From Streptomyces sp. NBC_00442 (GTDB taxonomy: Bacteria; Actinomycetota; Actinomycetes; Streptomycetales; Streptomycetaceae), in contig NZ_CP107918.1 in the NCBI RefSeq assembly GCF_036014195.1, positions 4,650,001 through 4,714,000 on the forward strand: a DNA stretch of 64,000 nucleotides, written 5' to 3'. The first letter of the stretch is position 1. Every line of letters begins with the position of its first letter. The notes under the pieces were generated by a model. The model made no database searches, was not told the DNA's origin, and saw only the letters and a list, made by a program, of their open reading frames with translations. Below are positions 1 to 7,993 of the stretch, in pieces. A program made the position numbers and the translations under genes.

Positions 1-185
1 CCGTCTCGGTCGGCGGCGCGCGCAACGCGGGCCTCCTCGCGGCCCGCATCCTGGCCACGCACGACGCCGAACTCCTCACCCGCATGCGGGAGTTCCAGCA
101 GGAGCTCAACGACCAGGCCACCGAGAAGGGCAAGCGGCTGCGTACGAAGGTCGAGGGTTCGGGCGCCTTCGGGTTCGGAAAGTGA
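1..185 (+). CDS. purE: 5-(carboxyamino)imidazole ribonucleotide mutase, C-terminal fragment
   Basis: The window opens inside this gene; the first whole codon is at position 3 and the stop is TGA at 183-185. The visible 60 residues begin [17 protein letters not shown] and end in a Lys/Arg-rich tail. This matches the conserved C-terminal helix of class I PurE (the usual form is NGAxNAxLLAxxIL), which converts N5-CAIR to CAIR in de novo purine synthesis. The catalytic N-terminal part lies outside the window, so the assignment rests on the tail alone. The stop overlaps the likely GTG start of the next gene by four bases (GTGA). Confidence 0.8.
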   Translation, partial: VSVGGARNAGLLAARILATHDAELLTRMREFQQELNDQATEKGKRLRTKVEGSGAFGFGK

Positions 186-1387
186 GTGCCATGACCAAAG
201 CCACGACGCATCTCGACGAAGCCCGCGCCCTGCTCGCCCGCCACCCCGTGGTCGACGGCCACAACGACCTGCCCTGGGCGCTGCGCGCGAAGGTCCGCTA
301 CGACCTGGACCGCTGCGACATCGCGACCGACCTGACCGGCCGCACCCACACCGACATCCCCCGGCTGCGGTCGGGCGGCGTCGGCGCGCAGTTCTGGTCC
401 GTGTACGTACGCACCGACTTGGCCGGCGACGAGGCGGTCAGCGCGACCCTGGAACAGATCGACTGCGTCGACCAGATGCTCGCGCGCTATCCGTGCGACC
501 TGGCGCCCGCGCTCACCGCCGACGACATGGAGGCGGCGCGCGCCGAGGGTCGCATCGCCTCCCTGAAGGGCGCCGAGGGCGGCCACTCGATCAACGAATC
601 CCTGGCCACGCTACGGGCGTTGTACGCGCTCGGCGTGCGCTACATGACGCTCACCCACAACGACAACCTGGCGTGGGCGGACTCGGCGACGGACGTGCCG
701 AACGTGGGCGGGCTCTCGCCGTTCGGCCATGCGGTGGTCCGCGAGATGAACCGCATCGGCATGCTGGTCGACCTCTCGCACGTGGCGGCGACGACGATGC
801 GCGACGCGCTGTCGACGTCCGTCGCGCCCGTGATCTTCTCCCACTCCTCCGCGCGGGCGATCTGCGACCACCCGCGCAACGTCCCCGACGACGTGCTGGC
901 GCAGCTGCCCGCCAACGGGGGAGTGGCCATGGCCACCTTCGTCCCGAAGTTCATCCTGCCGGCGGCGGTGGCGTGGACGCAGGCGGCGGACGAGAACCTG
1001 CGGGCGCACGGGCTGCACCACCTCGACACGTCGCCGGAGGCGATGAAGCTCCACGAGGCGTTCGAGGCGGCGAATCCGCGGCCGGTCGCGACGGCGGCGA
1101 CGGTCGCGGACCACCTCGACCACATGCGGGAGGTCGCGGGCGTCGACCACATCGGCATCGGCGGCGACTTCGACGGCACGGCCTTCACCCCGTCCGGCCT
1201 CGACGACGTATCCGGCTACCCGAACCTGGTGGCCGAGCTGCTCTCCCGGGGCTGGTCCTCCGCGGACCTGGCGAAGCTGACGTGGTCGAACGCGGTGCGG
1301 GTGCTGCGGGACGCGGAATCGGTATCGAGGGAGCTCCGCCCCCTGCGGGGTCCGTCGAACGCGACGCGGGCGTCCCTGGACGCGTAG
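182..1387 (+). CDS. M19 (renal dipeptidase family) zinc dipeptidase
   Basis: A 401-residue member of peptidase family M19, which hydrolyses dipeptides, often with a D-residue at the second position. All expected metal and substrate positions are present: H27 and D29 in DGHNDLPW, the bridging E132 in AEGGHSI, H200 in DLSHVA, H221 in FSHSSAR and the substrate-binding D329 in IGGDFDG. There is no signal peptide, so it should be cytoplasmic, unlike the membrane-anchored mammalian enzyme. GTG at 182 overlaps the purE stop; ATG at 191 is an alternative start, and neither has a strong ribosome binding site. From memory, S. coelicolor Sco3058 is a characterised close homologue. A degenerate paralogue follows at 1748. 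Confidence 0.9.
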   Translation: MSAMTKATTHLDEARALLARHPVVDGHNDLPWALRAKVRYDLDRCDIATDLTGRTHTDIPRLRSGGVGAQFWSVYVRTDLAGDEAVSATLEQIDCVDQMLARYPCDLAPALTADDMEAARAEGRIASLKGAEGGHSINESLATLRALYALGVRYMTLTHNDNLAWADSATDVPNVGGLSPFGHAVVREMNRIGMLVDLSHVAATTMRDALSTSVAPVIFSHSSARAICDHPRNVPDDVLAQLPANGGVAMATFVPKFILPAAVAWTQAADENLRAHGLHHLDTSPEAMKLHEAFEAANPRPVATAATVADHLDHMREVAGVDHIGIGGDFDGTAFTPSGLDDVSGYPNLVAELLSRGWSSADLAKLTWSNAVRVLRDAESVSRELRPLRGPSNATRASLDA

Positions 1388-1747
1388 CCCCGCGGGGCGC
1401 GGCGAGCTGTTATGCGCAGTTCCCCGCGCCCCTAAAACCCGCTTTCGTGTGCGGGCCGTGCCCGCTTCTCGCGCAGTTCCCCGCGCCCCTCAGCCATCCG
1501 GTGCCGGGCAGCATGGGCACCCTCAGCCCGTCATGGGGGTCCCCCCTGGCCCCTAAGGCCTTGGGGGAGTTCGAGGACGAGCGCCCTTAAGGCGCGAACC
1601 GGGGTCTGGGGCGGAGCCCCAGGGGGCTGGGGGCCGCGGGGTGCCTCGGGCGGGCGGGTCCCCCGAACGCTTCGTTCGTCGCGACCCCACCGGCGCCCCG
1701 TGAAACGGTGTCGATACTGCCGTCACCGCCGATACCGGGAGCCCGTC
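1388..1747. repeat. Intergenic repeat cluster (first copy of an element also found near 23.5 kb)
   Basis: This 360-bp gap holds no gene I can support. The 20-mer GCGCAGTTCCCCGCGCCCCT occurs at 1414-1433 and again at 1471-1490, separated by an ACCCGCTTTCGTGTGCGGGC-like hairpin. A longer conserved block follows at about 1506-1621, running from GGGCAGCATGGGCA to TCTGGGGCGGAGCCCCAG. Nearly the same arrangement recurs at 23416-23670. It is a GC-rich Streptomyces-style interspersed repeat of unknown role. The inverted repeats suggest it could also act as a transcription terminator after the dipeptidase gene. Confidence 0.7.
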
Positions 1748-2884
1748 ATGGCAGATCTGCAGGACGACCCCCAGGACACCTCGGCGATCGGCGAGCTCGA
1801 TCAGCCGACCTCCACCCCGCCCGTCCCGATACCCGGACCGGAACCCGTACCGGACCACGACGAGGGTCTGGACCGAGCCCGTGCGCTGCTCGCCGCGCAC
1901 CCCGTGGCCGACGGGCACAACACCCTGGCGAAGGCACTCGCGCTGACCCCCTGGCACGACCTGGAGGTCGGCGAGAGCGCGCTCGACACGGACATCCCGC
2001 GACTGCGGGCCGGCGGCGTCGGTGCGCAGTTCTGGGCGCTGACCGCCGAGGCCGACGGCACCGACCCGGCCGGCGCCACCCTGGAGCGCCTCGACCGGAT
2101 CCGCTCGCTGGTCGCCTCCTGCCCCCAGTGGCTGCGCCTCGCGCTGACCGCGGGCGACCTCGCCGACGCCCGTAACTGCGGCCGCATCGCCTCGTTCCTC
2201 GGGCCGGTGGCCGCACACGCACTCGGCGATTCGCTGGGCACGCTGCGGTCGTACCACGTCCTCGGGGTACGGGCCCTCGCACTGGGCCCGGGTACCCGCT
2301 GGACCGAGCCGGGCCTGAGCCGCTTCGGCCTCGAAGTGGTGCGCGAGGCGAACAGGCTGGGGATACTGCTCGACCTGTCCGGCTCCACCGAAGGCACCTG
2401 GCGCCGCACCCTCGACGCGTCCACGGCGCCGGCGCTGCTCTCGCGTTCGGCGGCGTCCTCGCTGACCCGGCATCCGCTGAACGCCAGTGACGAGCTGCTC
2501 GCCGCGCTCGGTGCGCACGGCGGGGTGTGCCTGGTGAGCTTCGCCCCCGAGCAGATCGAGCGGAGCGGTTCGGCCGTCTCCGTGCGGGACGTCGCCGATC
2601 ACATCGAGCGGGTGCGGGACGTGGCGGGCGCGAGCCACGTGGGTCTCTCGGGAACGTACGGTCTGACCACCGGCGCCCCGCGCACCACGGGCCTCGAAGA
2701 TGCCTCGTGCTACCCGAACCTGATCGCGGAGCTGCTCGACCGGGGCTGGAGCGAGTCCGAGATCGCGGCGCTGACCTGGGACAACCTCGTGCGTGTGGTG
2801 CGGGACGCGGAGTTCGGCGCCCGTGCGACGGCGGCCCGCAGGGCCCCGTCGAGCGCCACCATCGAGGAGCTCGACGGCCCGTGA
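1748..2884 (+). CDS. M19 dipeptidase-like protein, probably catalytically inactive
   Basis: A 378-residue protein that aligns along its length with the dipeptidase just upstream, sharing for example ALLAxHPVxDGHN, [15 protein letters not shown], DxSCYPNLxAELLxRGWS-like blocks and the C-terminal LTWxNxVRVxRDAE. Every metal or substrate position is replaced: HND becomes HNT, the EGGHS glutamate becomes V (VAAHA), the DLSH histidine becomes G (DLSGS), FSHSS becomes LSRSA, and GGDFDG becomes SGTYGL. The frame is intact over the whole length, so this is not a simple pseudogene. I chose ATG 1748 because GGGAG lies six bases upstream; a GTG at 1700 is less likely. Its role is unknown; a regulatory or binding function is possible. 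Confidence 0.8.
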   Translation: MADLQDDPQDTSAIGELDQPTSTPPVPIPGPEPVPDHDEGLDRARALLAAHPVADGHNTLAKALALTPWHDLEVGESALDTDIPRLRAGGVGAQFWALTAEADGTDPAGATLERLDRIRSLVASCPQWLRLALTAGDLADARNCGRIASFLGPVAAHALGDSLGTLRSYHVLGVRALALGPGTRWTEPGLSRFGLEVVREANRLGILLDLSGSTEGTWRRTLDASTAPALLSRSAASSLTRHPLNASDELLAALGAHGGVCLVSFAPEQIERSGSAVSVRDVADHIERVRDVAGASHVGLSGTYGLTTGAPRTTGLEDASCYPNLIAELLDRGWSESEIAALTWDNLVRVVRDAEFGARATAARRAPSSATIEELDGP

Positions 2885-2921
2885 CCGCGCCGCGGAGCCG
2901 GCACGATCCGGACGAGGGGAC

Positions 2922-4247
2922 CTAGGCGCGCGGGCGACCCATCGCGCGGTAGGTCCATCCGGCGTCCCGCCACTTGACCGGGTCGAGCGCGTTGCGCCCG
3001 TCCAGGATGATCCGGGACGCCGTGGCCGCGGCCAGCTCGGCGGGGTCGAGGTCGCGGAACTCGCGCCACTCGGTCAGGTGCAGCACGACATCGGCGCCGC
3101 GCACCGCGTCGAGCGCGGTCGGTGCGTAGCCGAGCGTCGGGAAGAGCCGGCGGGCGTTGTCCATGCCCTTGGGGTCGTACACGGTGACCTGGCCGCCCTG
3201 GAGGTGGATCTGCCCGGCGACGTTCAGCGCGGGGGAGTCCCGTACGTCGTCGGAGTCCGGCTTGAACGTGGCGCCGAGGACCGCGACGCGCTTGCCGAGG
3301 AACGTCTCGCCGCCCACCGCCTCGCGGGCCAGCTCCACCATGTGGCCGCGCCGGCGCATGTTGACCGAGTCGACCTCGCGCAGGAACGTCAGTGCCTGGT
3401 CGGCCCCGAGCTCGCCGGCCCGCGCCATGAACGCCCGGATGTCCTTGGGCAGGCAGCCCCCGCCGAAGCCGATGCCGGCCCGCAGGAACTTCTTTCCGAT
3501 GCGCTCGTCGTGGCCGAGCGCCTCCGCGAGCTTCACCACGTCGCCGTCGGCGGCCTCGCACACCTCGGCCATGGCGTTGATGAACGAGATCTTGGTGGCG
3601 AGGAAGGAGTTGGCGGCGGTCTTGACCAGCTCGGCGGTCGGGAAGTCGGTCACCACGAAGGGCGAGCCCTCGCCGATCGGTCCCGCGTACACCTCGCGCA
3701 GCAGCTTCTCGGCGCGCTCGCTCTCGACGCCGACGACGAGCCGGTCCGGGTGCAGGGTGTCGTCGACGGCGAAGCCCTCGCGCAGGAACTCCGGGTTCCA
3801 GGCCAGCTCCACGCCCTCGCCGAGCACGGCCGCGAGCCGGGCGGCCGAGCCGACCGGCACCGTGGACTTGCCCACGACGAGTGCGCCCGGCGCGAGGTGC
3901 GGGGCGAGCGAGCCGAAGGCGGAGTCGACGTAGCTCATGTCACAGGCGTACTCGCCGTGCTTCTGCGGGGTGTTCACGCAGACGAAGTGCACGTCGCCGA
4001 ACGCGCCGACCTCCTCCCACGAGGTCGTGAAGCGCAGCCGGCCCGTCGATCCCTCGATGCCGGCCACGTGCTTGCGCAGCAGCTCTTCGAGACCGGGCTC
4101 GTACATGGGGACGCGCCCCTGCGCGAGCATCTCGATCTTCTCGGGCACCACGTCGAGACCGAGCACCTCGAACCCGAGCTCCGCCATGGCCGCGGCATGG
4201 GTGGCCCCGAGGTATCCGGTGCCGATCACAGTGATCTTGAGGGCCAT
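2922..4247 (-). CDS. UDP-glucose 6-dehydrogenase
   Basis: A 441-residue NAD-dependent UDP-glucose/GDP-mannose dehydrogenase family protein that oxidises UDP-glucose to UDP-glucuronate for envelope polysaccharide. The N-terminal Rossmann motif is VIGTGYLG (residues 7-14), the central NPEFLREGFAVDD segment is at 151-163, and the catalytic cysteine is C265 in GFGGGCLPKD. The length is normal for the family. The start ATG at 4247 follows AGGAG with good spacing, so longer readings to 4310 are unnecessary. The gene is divergent from the acyl-CoA dehydrogenase gene. GDP-mannose dehydrogenase is an alternative, but the FLREG motif and bacterial context favour UDP-glucose. Confidence 0.88.
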   Translation of the reverse strand: MALKITVIGTGYLGATHAAAMAELGFEVLGLDVVPEKIEMLAQGRVPMYEPGLEELLRKHVAGIEGSTGRLRFTTSWEEVGAFGDVHFVCVNTPQKHGEYACDMSYVDSAFGSLAPHLAPGALVVGKSTVPVGSAARLAAVLGEGVELAWNPEFLREGFAVDDTLHPDRLVVGVESERAEKLLREVYAGPIGEGSPFVVTDFPTAELVKTAANSFLATKISFINAMAEVCEAADGDVVKLAEALGHDERIGKKFLRAGIGFGGGCLPKDIRAFMARAGELGADQALTFLREVDSVNMRRRGHMVELAREAVGGETFLGKRVAVLGATFKPDSDDVRDSPALNVAGQIHLQGGQVTVYDPKGMDNARRLFPTLGYAPTALDAVRGADVVLHLTEWREFRDLDPAELAAATASRIILDGRNALDPVKWRDAGWTYRAMGRPRA

Positions 4248-4394
4248 GCGGTGCTCCTGGAAGTACGGGCTCGGGAGGCGGGCTCGAAGGGCGGGCTCGG
4301 GCGGCGTCAAACGCGCTGCCCGAGCATAGTCGGGCCCGGCCGGAGCGCTTTTTCCGGGCTGTCACCAAGCTCACGTATGCCTGGGGGCCACCTG

Positions 4395-4430
4395 CCCCCT
4401 AAAATTAGGTTACTTAACGGTAGTTAGCGT
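4395..4430. promoter_or_regulatory. AT-rich segment in the divergent intergenic region, candidate promoter/operator
   Basis: The 203-bp gap between the dehydrogenase genes contains a short AT-rich block (TAAAATTAGGTTACTTAACG and on to GTAGTTAGC) that stands out from the surrounding 70% GC. It sits 20-55 bases upstream of the acyl-CoA dehydrogenase start and contains imperfect half-sites (TTACT and AGTTA). It could be a promoter with a TetR-type operator, as is common for acyl-CoA dehydrogenase genes, but I cannot define clean -10 and -35 boxes. Confidence 0.3.
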
Positions 4431-4450
4431 CCCTTGGGGAGTGAGAAACC

Positions 4451-5617
4451 TTGGCCGGAACGGCTGGCAACTCGGATTTCGACCTGTACCGCCCGTCCGA
4501 GGAGCACGACATGCTCCGCGACGCCATCCGCTCGCTCGCCGAGGCCAAGATCGGCCCGTTCGCGGCCGAGGTCGACGAGCAGGCGCGCTTCCCCCGGGAG
4601 GCGCACGACGCGCTGGTCGCCAACGACCTGCACGCCGTGCACGTGCCGGAGGAGTACGGCGGCGCGGGCGCCGACGCCCTCGCGACGGTCATCGTGATCG
4701 AAGAGGTCGCGCGGGTCTGCGCCTCCTCCTCCCTCATCCCGGCCGTCAACAAGCTCGGCTCGCTCCCGGTGATCCTGTCCGGCTCCGAGGAGCTGAAGAA
4801 GAAGTACCTGGGCCCGCTCGCCAAGGGCGAGGGCATGTTCTCGTACTGCCTCTCCGAGCCCGACGCGGGTTCCGACGCGGCCGGCATGAAGACCAAGGCC
4901 GTCCGCGACGGCGACTTCTGGGTCCTCAACGGCGTGAAGCGCTGGATCACCAACGCCGGCGAGAGCGAGTACTACACGGTCATGGCCGTGACCGACCCCG
5001 AGAAGCGGTCGAAGGGCATCAGCGCCTTCGTCGTGGAGAAGTCGGACGAGGGCGTCTCCTTCGGCGCCCCCGAGAAGAAGCTCGGCATCAAGGGCTCGCC
5101 GACCCGCGAGGTCTACCTCGACAACGTCCGCATCCCCCTCGACCGCATGATCGGCGAGGAGGGCACGGGCTTCGCGACCGCCATGAAGACCCTGGACCAC
5201 ACCCGCATCACCATCGCGGCCCAGGCCCTCGGCATCGCGCAGGGCGCCCTCGACTACGCCAAGGGCTACGTCCAGGAGCGCAAGCAGTTCGGCAAGCCGA
5301 TCGCCGACTTCCAGGGCATCCAGTTCATGCTGGCCGACATGGCCATGAAGCTGGAGGCCGCCCGTCAGCTCACCTACGCGGCCGCCGCCAAGTCCGAACG
5401 CCTCGACTCGGACCTGACGTTCTTCGGCGCCGCGGCGAAGTGCTTCGCCTCCGACGTCGCCATGGAGGTCACCACCGACGCCGTCCAGCTCCTCGGCGGC
5501 TACGGCTACACCCGCGACTACCCGGTCGAGCGGATGATGCGCGACGCCAAGATCACGCAGATCTACGAGGGCACGAACCAGGTCCAGCGCATCGTGATGT
5601 CGCGCAACCTGCCGTAG
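4451..5617 (+). CDS. Acyl-CoA dehydrogenase
   Basis: A 388-residue FAD-dependent acyl-CoA dehydrogenase catalysing alpha-beta dehydrogenation of acyl-CoA thioesters in fatty acid or branched-chain catabolism. Visible family signatures are SYCLSEPDAGSDA in the middle domain, WITNAGES, the LDHTRITIAAQALGIAQGAL helix region, QLLGGYGYTRDYPVERMMRD and the catalytic glutamate in IYEGTNQ (about residue 373). The length is standard. The start is TTG at 4451, preceded by GGGGAGTGAG at a workable distance; no better ATG or GTG lies upstream in frame. A strong hairpin follows the gene. The chain-length preference cannot be read from the sequence. Confidence 0.92.
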   Translation: MAGTAGNSDFDLYRPSEEHDMLRDAIRSLAEAKIGPFAAEVDEQARFPREAHDALVANDLHAVHVPEEYGGAGADALATVIVIEEVARVCASSSLIPAVNKLGSLPVILSGSEELKKKYLGPLAKGEGMFSYCLSEPDAGSDAAGMKTKAVRDGDFWVLNGVKRWITNAGESEYYTVMAVTDPEKRSKGISAFVVEKSDEGVSFGAPEKKLGIKGSPTREVYLDNVRIPLDRMIGEEGTGFATAMKTLDHTRITIAAQALGIAQGALDYAKGYVQERKQFGKPIADFQGIQFMLADMAMKLEAARQLTYAAAAKSERLDSDLTFFGAAAKCFASDVAMEVTTDAVQLLGGYGYTRDYPVERMMRDAKITQIYEGTNQVQRIVMSRNLP

Positions 5618-5633
5618 CGTTCCGCCCCGACGC

Positions 5634-5664
5634 AACGGCCCCCGGCCCCGCGCCGGGGGCCGTT
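5634..5664 (+). terminator. Rho-independent-type hairpin after the acyl-CoA dehydrogenase gene
   Basis: A perfect 13-bp inverted repeat (AACGGCCCCCGGC at 5634-5646 and its complement at 5652-5664) with a 5-base loop starts 17 bases after the stop codon. There is no U-tract, as is usual in Streptomyces. It also lies downstream of the leftward genes that end at 5690, so it may terminate from both sides. Confidence 0.8.
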
Positions 5665-5689
5665 CGCGTCCCCGGGCCCGGCGGTCGCT

Positions 5690-5929
5690 TCACGGGCCAG
5701 GACGGCCGGCGCGGTCGCGGGTCCCGGCCCGGATCACCTCGGCGACCCGTTCGGCCAGGTGCGCGGGGAGCTGTCCCACGTCGACCCAGGCGGTCCCCTT
5801 CCGGCTCACCAGGGGCCGCGGACGCGCGGTCTGCGCGGCCCCCGCGCCCATGCCGTCGAGAGCTTCCCCGAGCGTGTCCGCAGCACACTCCGCCCGCACC
5901 CAGGCGTCGCGCCACTCCTGCGTCCCCAT
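5690..5929 (-). CDS. Small hypothetical protein (79 aa), last gene of the XRE islet
   Basis: I do not recognise this family. ATG at 5929 is preceded by GGGGGAAG, a good ribosome binding site, and overlaps the stop of the upstream 70-residue gene (TGATG), which indicates translational coupling. The protein has one cysteine, no signal peptide and no membrane segment. Its second half (KGTAWVDVGQLPAHLAERVA) reads like a small folded domain. A longer reading to 5995 would overlap the upstream gene and lacks support. The position at the end of the five-gene leftward islet suggests co-transcription with the XRE regulator. A spurious call cannot be excluded for so short a frame in GC-rich DNA. Confidence 0.55.
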   Translation of the reverse strand: MGTQEWRDAWVRAECAADTLGEALDGMGAGAAQTARPRPLVSRKGTAWVDVGQLPAHLAERVAEVIRAGTRDRAGRPGP

Positions 5930-6141
5930 CACTTCCCCCGCCTCCCGTGGGGGTGGTTCCGGATTTCCGCCGCCGCGTCGTACGCCGCGCTCCACTTACT
6001 GGCCGCCCTGGCCGCACGCAATTCCCCCGCCAGGGCCACGCACACCCCGCAGGTGCGGTCGGGAGCGCAGTCGTACACGTACGCCTCGACCGCGCCGGGA
6101 AGTTCTACCGGAGGTTGCGGGTACGGGATCGGATCGGTCAT
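5929..6141 (-). CDS. Small hypothetical protein (70 aa) with a CxxC motif
   Basis: This is an unrecognised 70-residue protein. ATG at 6141 has GAGGGG six bases upstream. Three cysteines lie close together in YDCAPDRTCGVC, followed by a helix-forming Ala/Glu/Arg-rich stretch, so a small metal-binding or redox-sensitive fold is possible. It begins 70 bases after the XRE regulator stops, is coupled by TGATG to the next small gene, and is on the same strand as the whole islet. Function is unknown. Confidence 0.6.
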   Translation of the reverse strand: MTDPIPYPQPPVELPGAVEAYVYDCAPDRTCGVCVALAGELRAARAASKWSAAYDAAAEIRNHPHGRRGK

Positions 6142-6210
6142 GGCATCCCCTCATCGATGGCATCTTCACTGCCCGACCATTCTCGGCCTGGAAATGGTTT
6201 CACCCAGCGA

Positions 6211-7068
6211 TTATTCGTGTTGCGGGGTAAACGATCCTGATCGGCAGGTGGCTGCCCATTCCCCGAGGGTCGACCTTGCTTCATCGTCGAAGAGGGCGTG
6301 ACTCTCGAACAGGGCGAAGAGTTCACGGTGTTCGGCGATGTCCCGGGCGTCTTGGAAAACGATTCGGCCCGTGAAAGTCTCGACGGTCACGATTCGCCGG
6401 TCATAGACCGTGAAGGTGTTCATGGGGCCGCGCGTGGCAGTGGTCCCCAGGGGAATGGCGCCGATATGGACATTCGGCAGACGGGACAGCGAGACCAGGT
6501 GGTCGAGCTGAGCGGCCATCCCTGCGGGCGGCAGTATTGGCCATTTCGCGGCCTGTTCCGTCAGCAGGAAGGTGAATCGCTTGGAGCCCTCGTACAGGAC
6601 TGCTTGACGCTCCAGCTTCCTTGCCACCGTTTTGGACGTGTCCACGGGCGAGTGCCCCAGGCTCGCCCTGATGTACTCAGGCGTGGCGAGGAGCCCGGTC
6701 ACCATCGCGGGCAGGAAGTAGCGGAGTGTTGTCGCCTCTGCCTCCAGGCCGGCCAGCTCGGCCTGCCGCTTCTCCAGCCCTCTGCGCCACGACGCCCGCT
6801 TGCCCTGCCATTCCGTGTGGGCGAGGCGTGCGAGGGCGGTTGCCTGCGATACGAGCTCCGGGGGCGCGTCGAGGGCTCGAAGGATCAACTCGACGTCGAC
6901 AAGGCCCGGTGTGATCCGGCCGGTCTCCACGTTGCTGAGCTTGGTTTGGGACATGTTGCAGCGCCGAGCGAGCCAGACCTGTGTGCGGCCGGCTCGCTTG
7001 CGCAGGGCGCGGAGTGTCTCAGCCAAGTCGGCCTTGGACCGGCCCAGCTGTTCAGGGTCGAACGTCAA
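6211..7068 (-). CDS. XRE-family transcriptional regulator with DUF5753 domain
   Basis: A 285-residue cytoplasmic DNA-binding protein. Residues about 14-66 form a Cro/C1-type helix-turn-helix (LRALRKRAGRTQVWLARRCN, then MSQTKLSNVETGRITP), and residues about 95-275 form the DUF5753 sensor-like domain (LRYFLPAMVTGLLATPEYIR, TVYDRRIVTVETFTG). This is the architecture of WhiJ-type Streptomyces regulators, normally paired with DUF397 partners; here the neighbour is a DUF6879 protein. TTG at 7068 is the first start after an in-frame stop and overlaps the upstream gene by 17 bases; the ribosome binding site is only fair, so the start is tentative. The target genes are probably its own operon (inference). 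Confidence 0.85.
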   Translation of the reverse strand: MTFDPEQLGRSKADLAETLRALRKRAGRTQVWLARRCNMSQTKLSNVETGRITPGLVDVELILRALDAPPELVSQATALARLAHTEWQGKRASWRRGLEKRQAELAGLEAEATTLRYFLPAMVTGLLATPEYIRASLGHSPVDTSKTVARKLERQAVLYEGSKRFTFLLTEQAAKWPILPPAGMAAQLDHLVSLSRLPNVHIGAIPLGTTATRGPMNTFTVYDRRIVTVETFTGRIVFQDARDIAEHRELFALFESHALFDDEARSTLGEWAATCRSGSFTPQHE

Positions 7069-7582
7069 GGCCCTTCACGTACTCCTCGAAGGACATGGCG
7101 TGCTCCAACGCGATCCGCTGCCACTCCCTGTAGGGGGCGGGGTCGCCCTCGTAGGTCTCGCGATTGATCTGGGTGCCGTCCGGCCGGAAATTCAAATGGG
7201 CGATACGGGTCGCGTCGAACATCCACCAGTCACGGCCGGAGAGCGGGAGGCCGTGCGTTCCCCGCGTCACGTCCAGGACTCGGATTTCTTCTCCCGCCGC
7301 GATGTTGCCGGGGATGCCCCAAGCGAATTGGTACCGCTGATATTCGGTGAGCGGCTGGCGTACGACGCGGACTCGGCCGATGCGCCGGCCGGATCGGACA
7401 TATCCGCGTACCCGCTCATGCCAACGGGCATTGTGCCCGGTGGGCATGTCCTCTCCGCGGAGGAAGCGGGCCACGTTCTCTTGCTCTCTGGGCATGGTGT
7501 AGGTGGGCTGCGCCTCGAATCGCCACGCTTCCTGCTCGAAGGCGTCGAAGAACCTACGCCAGTCTTCACCATCCAAGAGCAC
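7052..7582 (-). CDS. DUF6879 family protein
   Basis: A 176-residue soluble protein of the actinobacterial DUF6879 family, judged by the N-terminal W-R-F-F-D-A-F pattern, YQRYQFAWGIPGNIAAGEEIRV-like core and the WWMFDATRIAHLNFRPDG segment. The biochemical function of the family is not known to me. GTG at 7582 has GGGAGG upstream with about eight bases spacing. It overlaps both neighbours by 17 bases, so it is probably translated together with the XRE regulator. Members of this family commonly accompany XRE/DUF5753 genes in Streptomyces (recalled, unchecked), and a partner role in signalling is the simplest reading. Confidence 0.75.
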   Translation of the reverse strand: MLLDGEDWRRFFDAFEQEAWRFEAQPTYTMPREQENVARFLRGEDMPTGHNARWHERVRGYVRSGRRIGRVRVVRQPLTEYQRYQFAWGIPGNIAAGEEIRVLDVTRGTHGLPLSGRDWWMFDATRIAHLNFRPDGTQINRETYEGDPAPYREWQRIALEHAMSFEEYVKGLDVRP

Positions 7583-7775
7583 GGACCGCCTCCCTCAGAA
7601 TGTGTTCCGGGATTTCCACCAAGGCCTCGCCGTCAGGGGGTGAGAACGCGGCGGACACATCCCCCTGGACAACGAATGAGCCGTTCTTCGTCCGGTACAC
7701 ATTCGGGCAGTCGTCGTCGTCACAGTCGGGTCCACCGACCTTGCCGGTGAGGCGGGTCAATTCCTCGCGCGCCAT
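7566..7775 (-). CDS. Small acidic hypothetical protein (69 aa), first gene of the XRE islet
   Basis: ATG at 7775 is preceded by GAGGAGGGG, the best ribosome binding site in the islet. The protein contains a Cys/Asp cluster (GGPDCDDDDCPNVYR), then a short beta-rich stretch (SFVVQGDVSAAF) and a helix (EIPEHILREAVRALGW). The pattern resembles the small proteins often found in Streptomyces next to XRE/DUF5753 genes, but I cannot name the family with confidence. It overlaps the DUF6879 gene by 17 bases and is the promoter-proximal gene of the unit. Confidence 0.65.
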   Translation of the reverse strand: MAREELTRLTGKVGGPDCDDDDCPNVYRTKNGSFVVQGDVSAAFSPPDGEALVEIPEHILREAVRALGW

Positions 7776-7936
7776 GGTTCCCCTCCTCGGCCGCAGGGCC
7801 GTTGCCTGCCGCTACGAGGACGGTAGGGCGGCCGGAGGCGACCGGTCCATGGTGCATCGCCCGTATTCGCGTTGTCGGGTAGAAACCCTGCCCACCGCGA
7901 CACGCGTCAACGTGCCCCAACCACACTGGAGTTGAA

Positions 7937-7978
7937 GAAGGGCCCGCACCCGGTGCATGACACGGGTGCGGGCCCTTC
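7937..7978 (-). terminator. Hairpin terminator between the wall-protein gene and the XRE islet
   Basis: A perfect 16-bp inverted repeat (GAAGGGCCCGCACCCG at 7937-7952, complement at 7963-7978) with a 10-base loop lies 15 bases past the stop of the leftward wall-anchored protein gene. It separates that gene from the 5' region of the XRE islet (7776-7936), where the islet promoter should be. Confidence 0.85.
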
Positions 7979-7993
7979 GGCTGGGGTGGGGCG

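Noticed and set aside
1388..1747. Insertion sequence remnant
   Set aside because: There is no transposase fragment or terminal inverted repeat with target duplication; only interspersed GC-rich repeats are present.
6138..6326. 62-residue minus-strand frame overlapping the end of the XRE gene
   Set aside because: It overlaps the well-supported regulator C-terminus in another frame, has no ribosome binding site and no recognisable feature.
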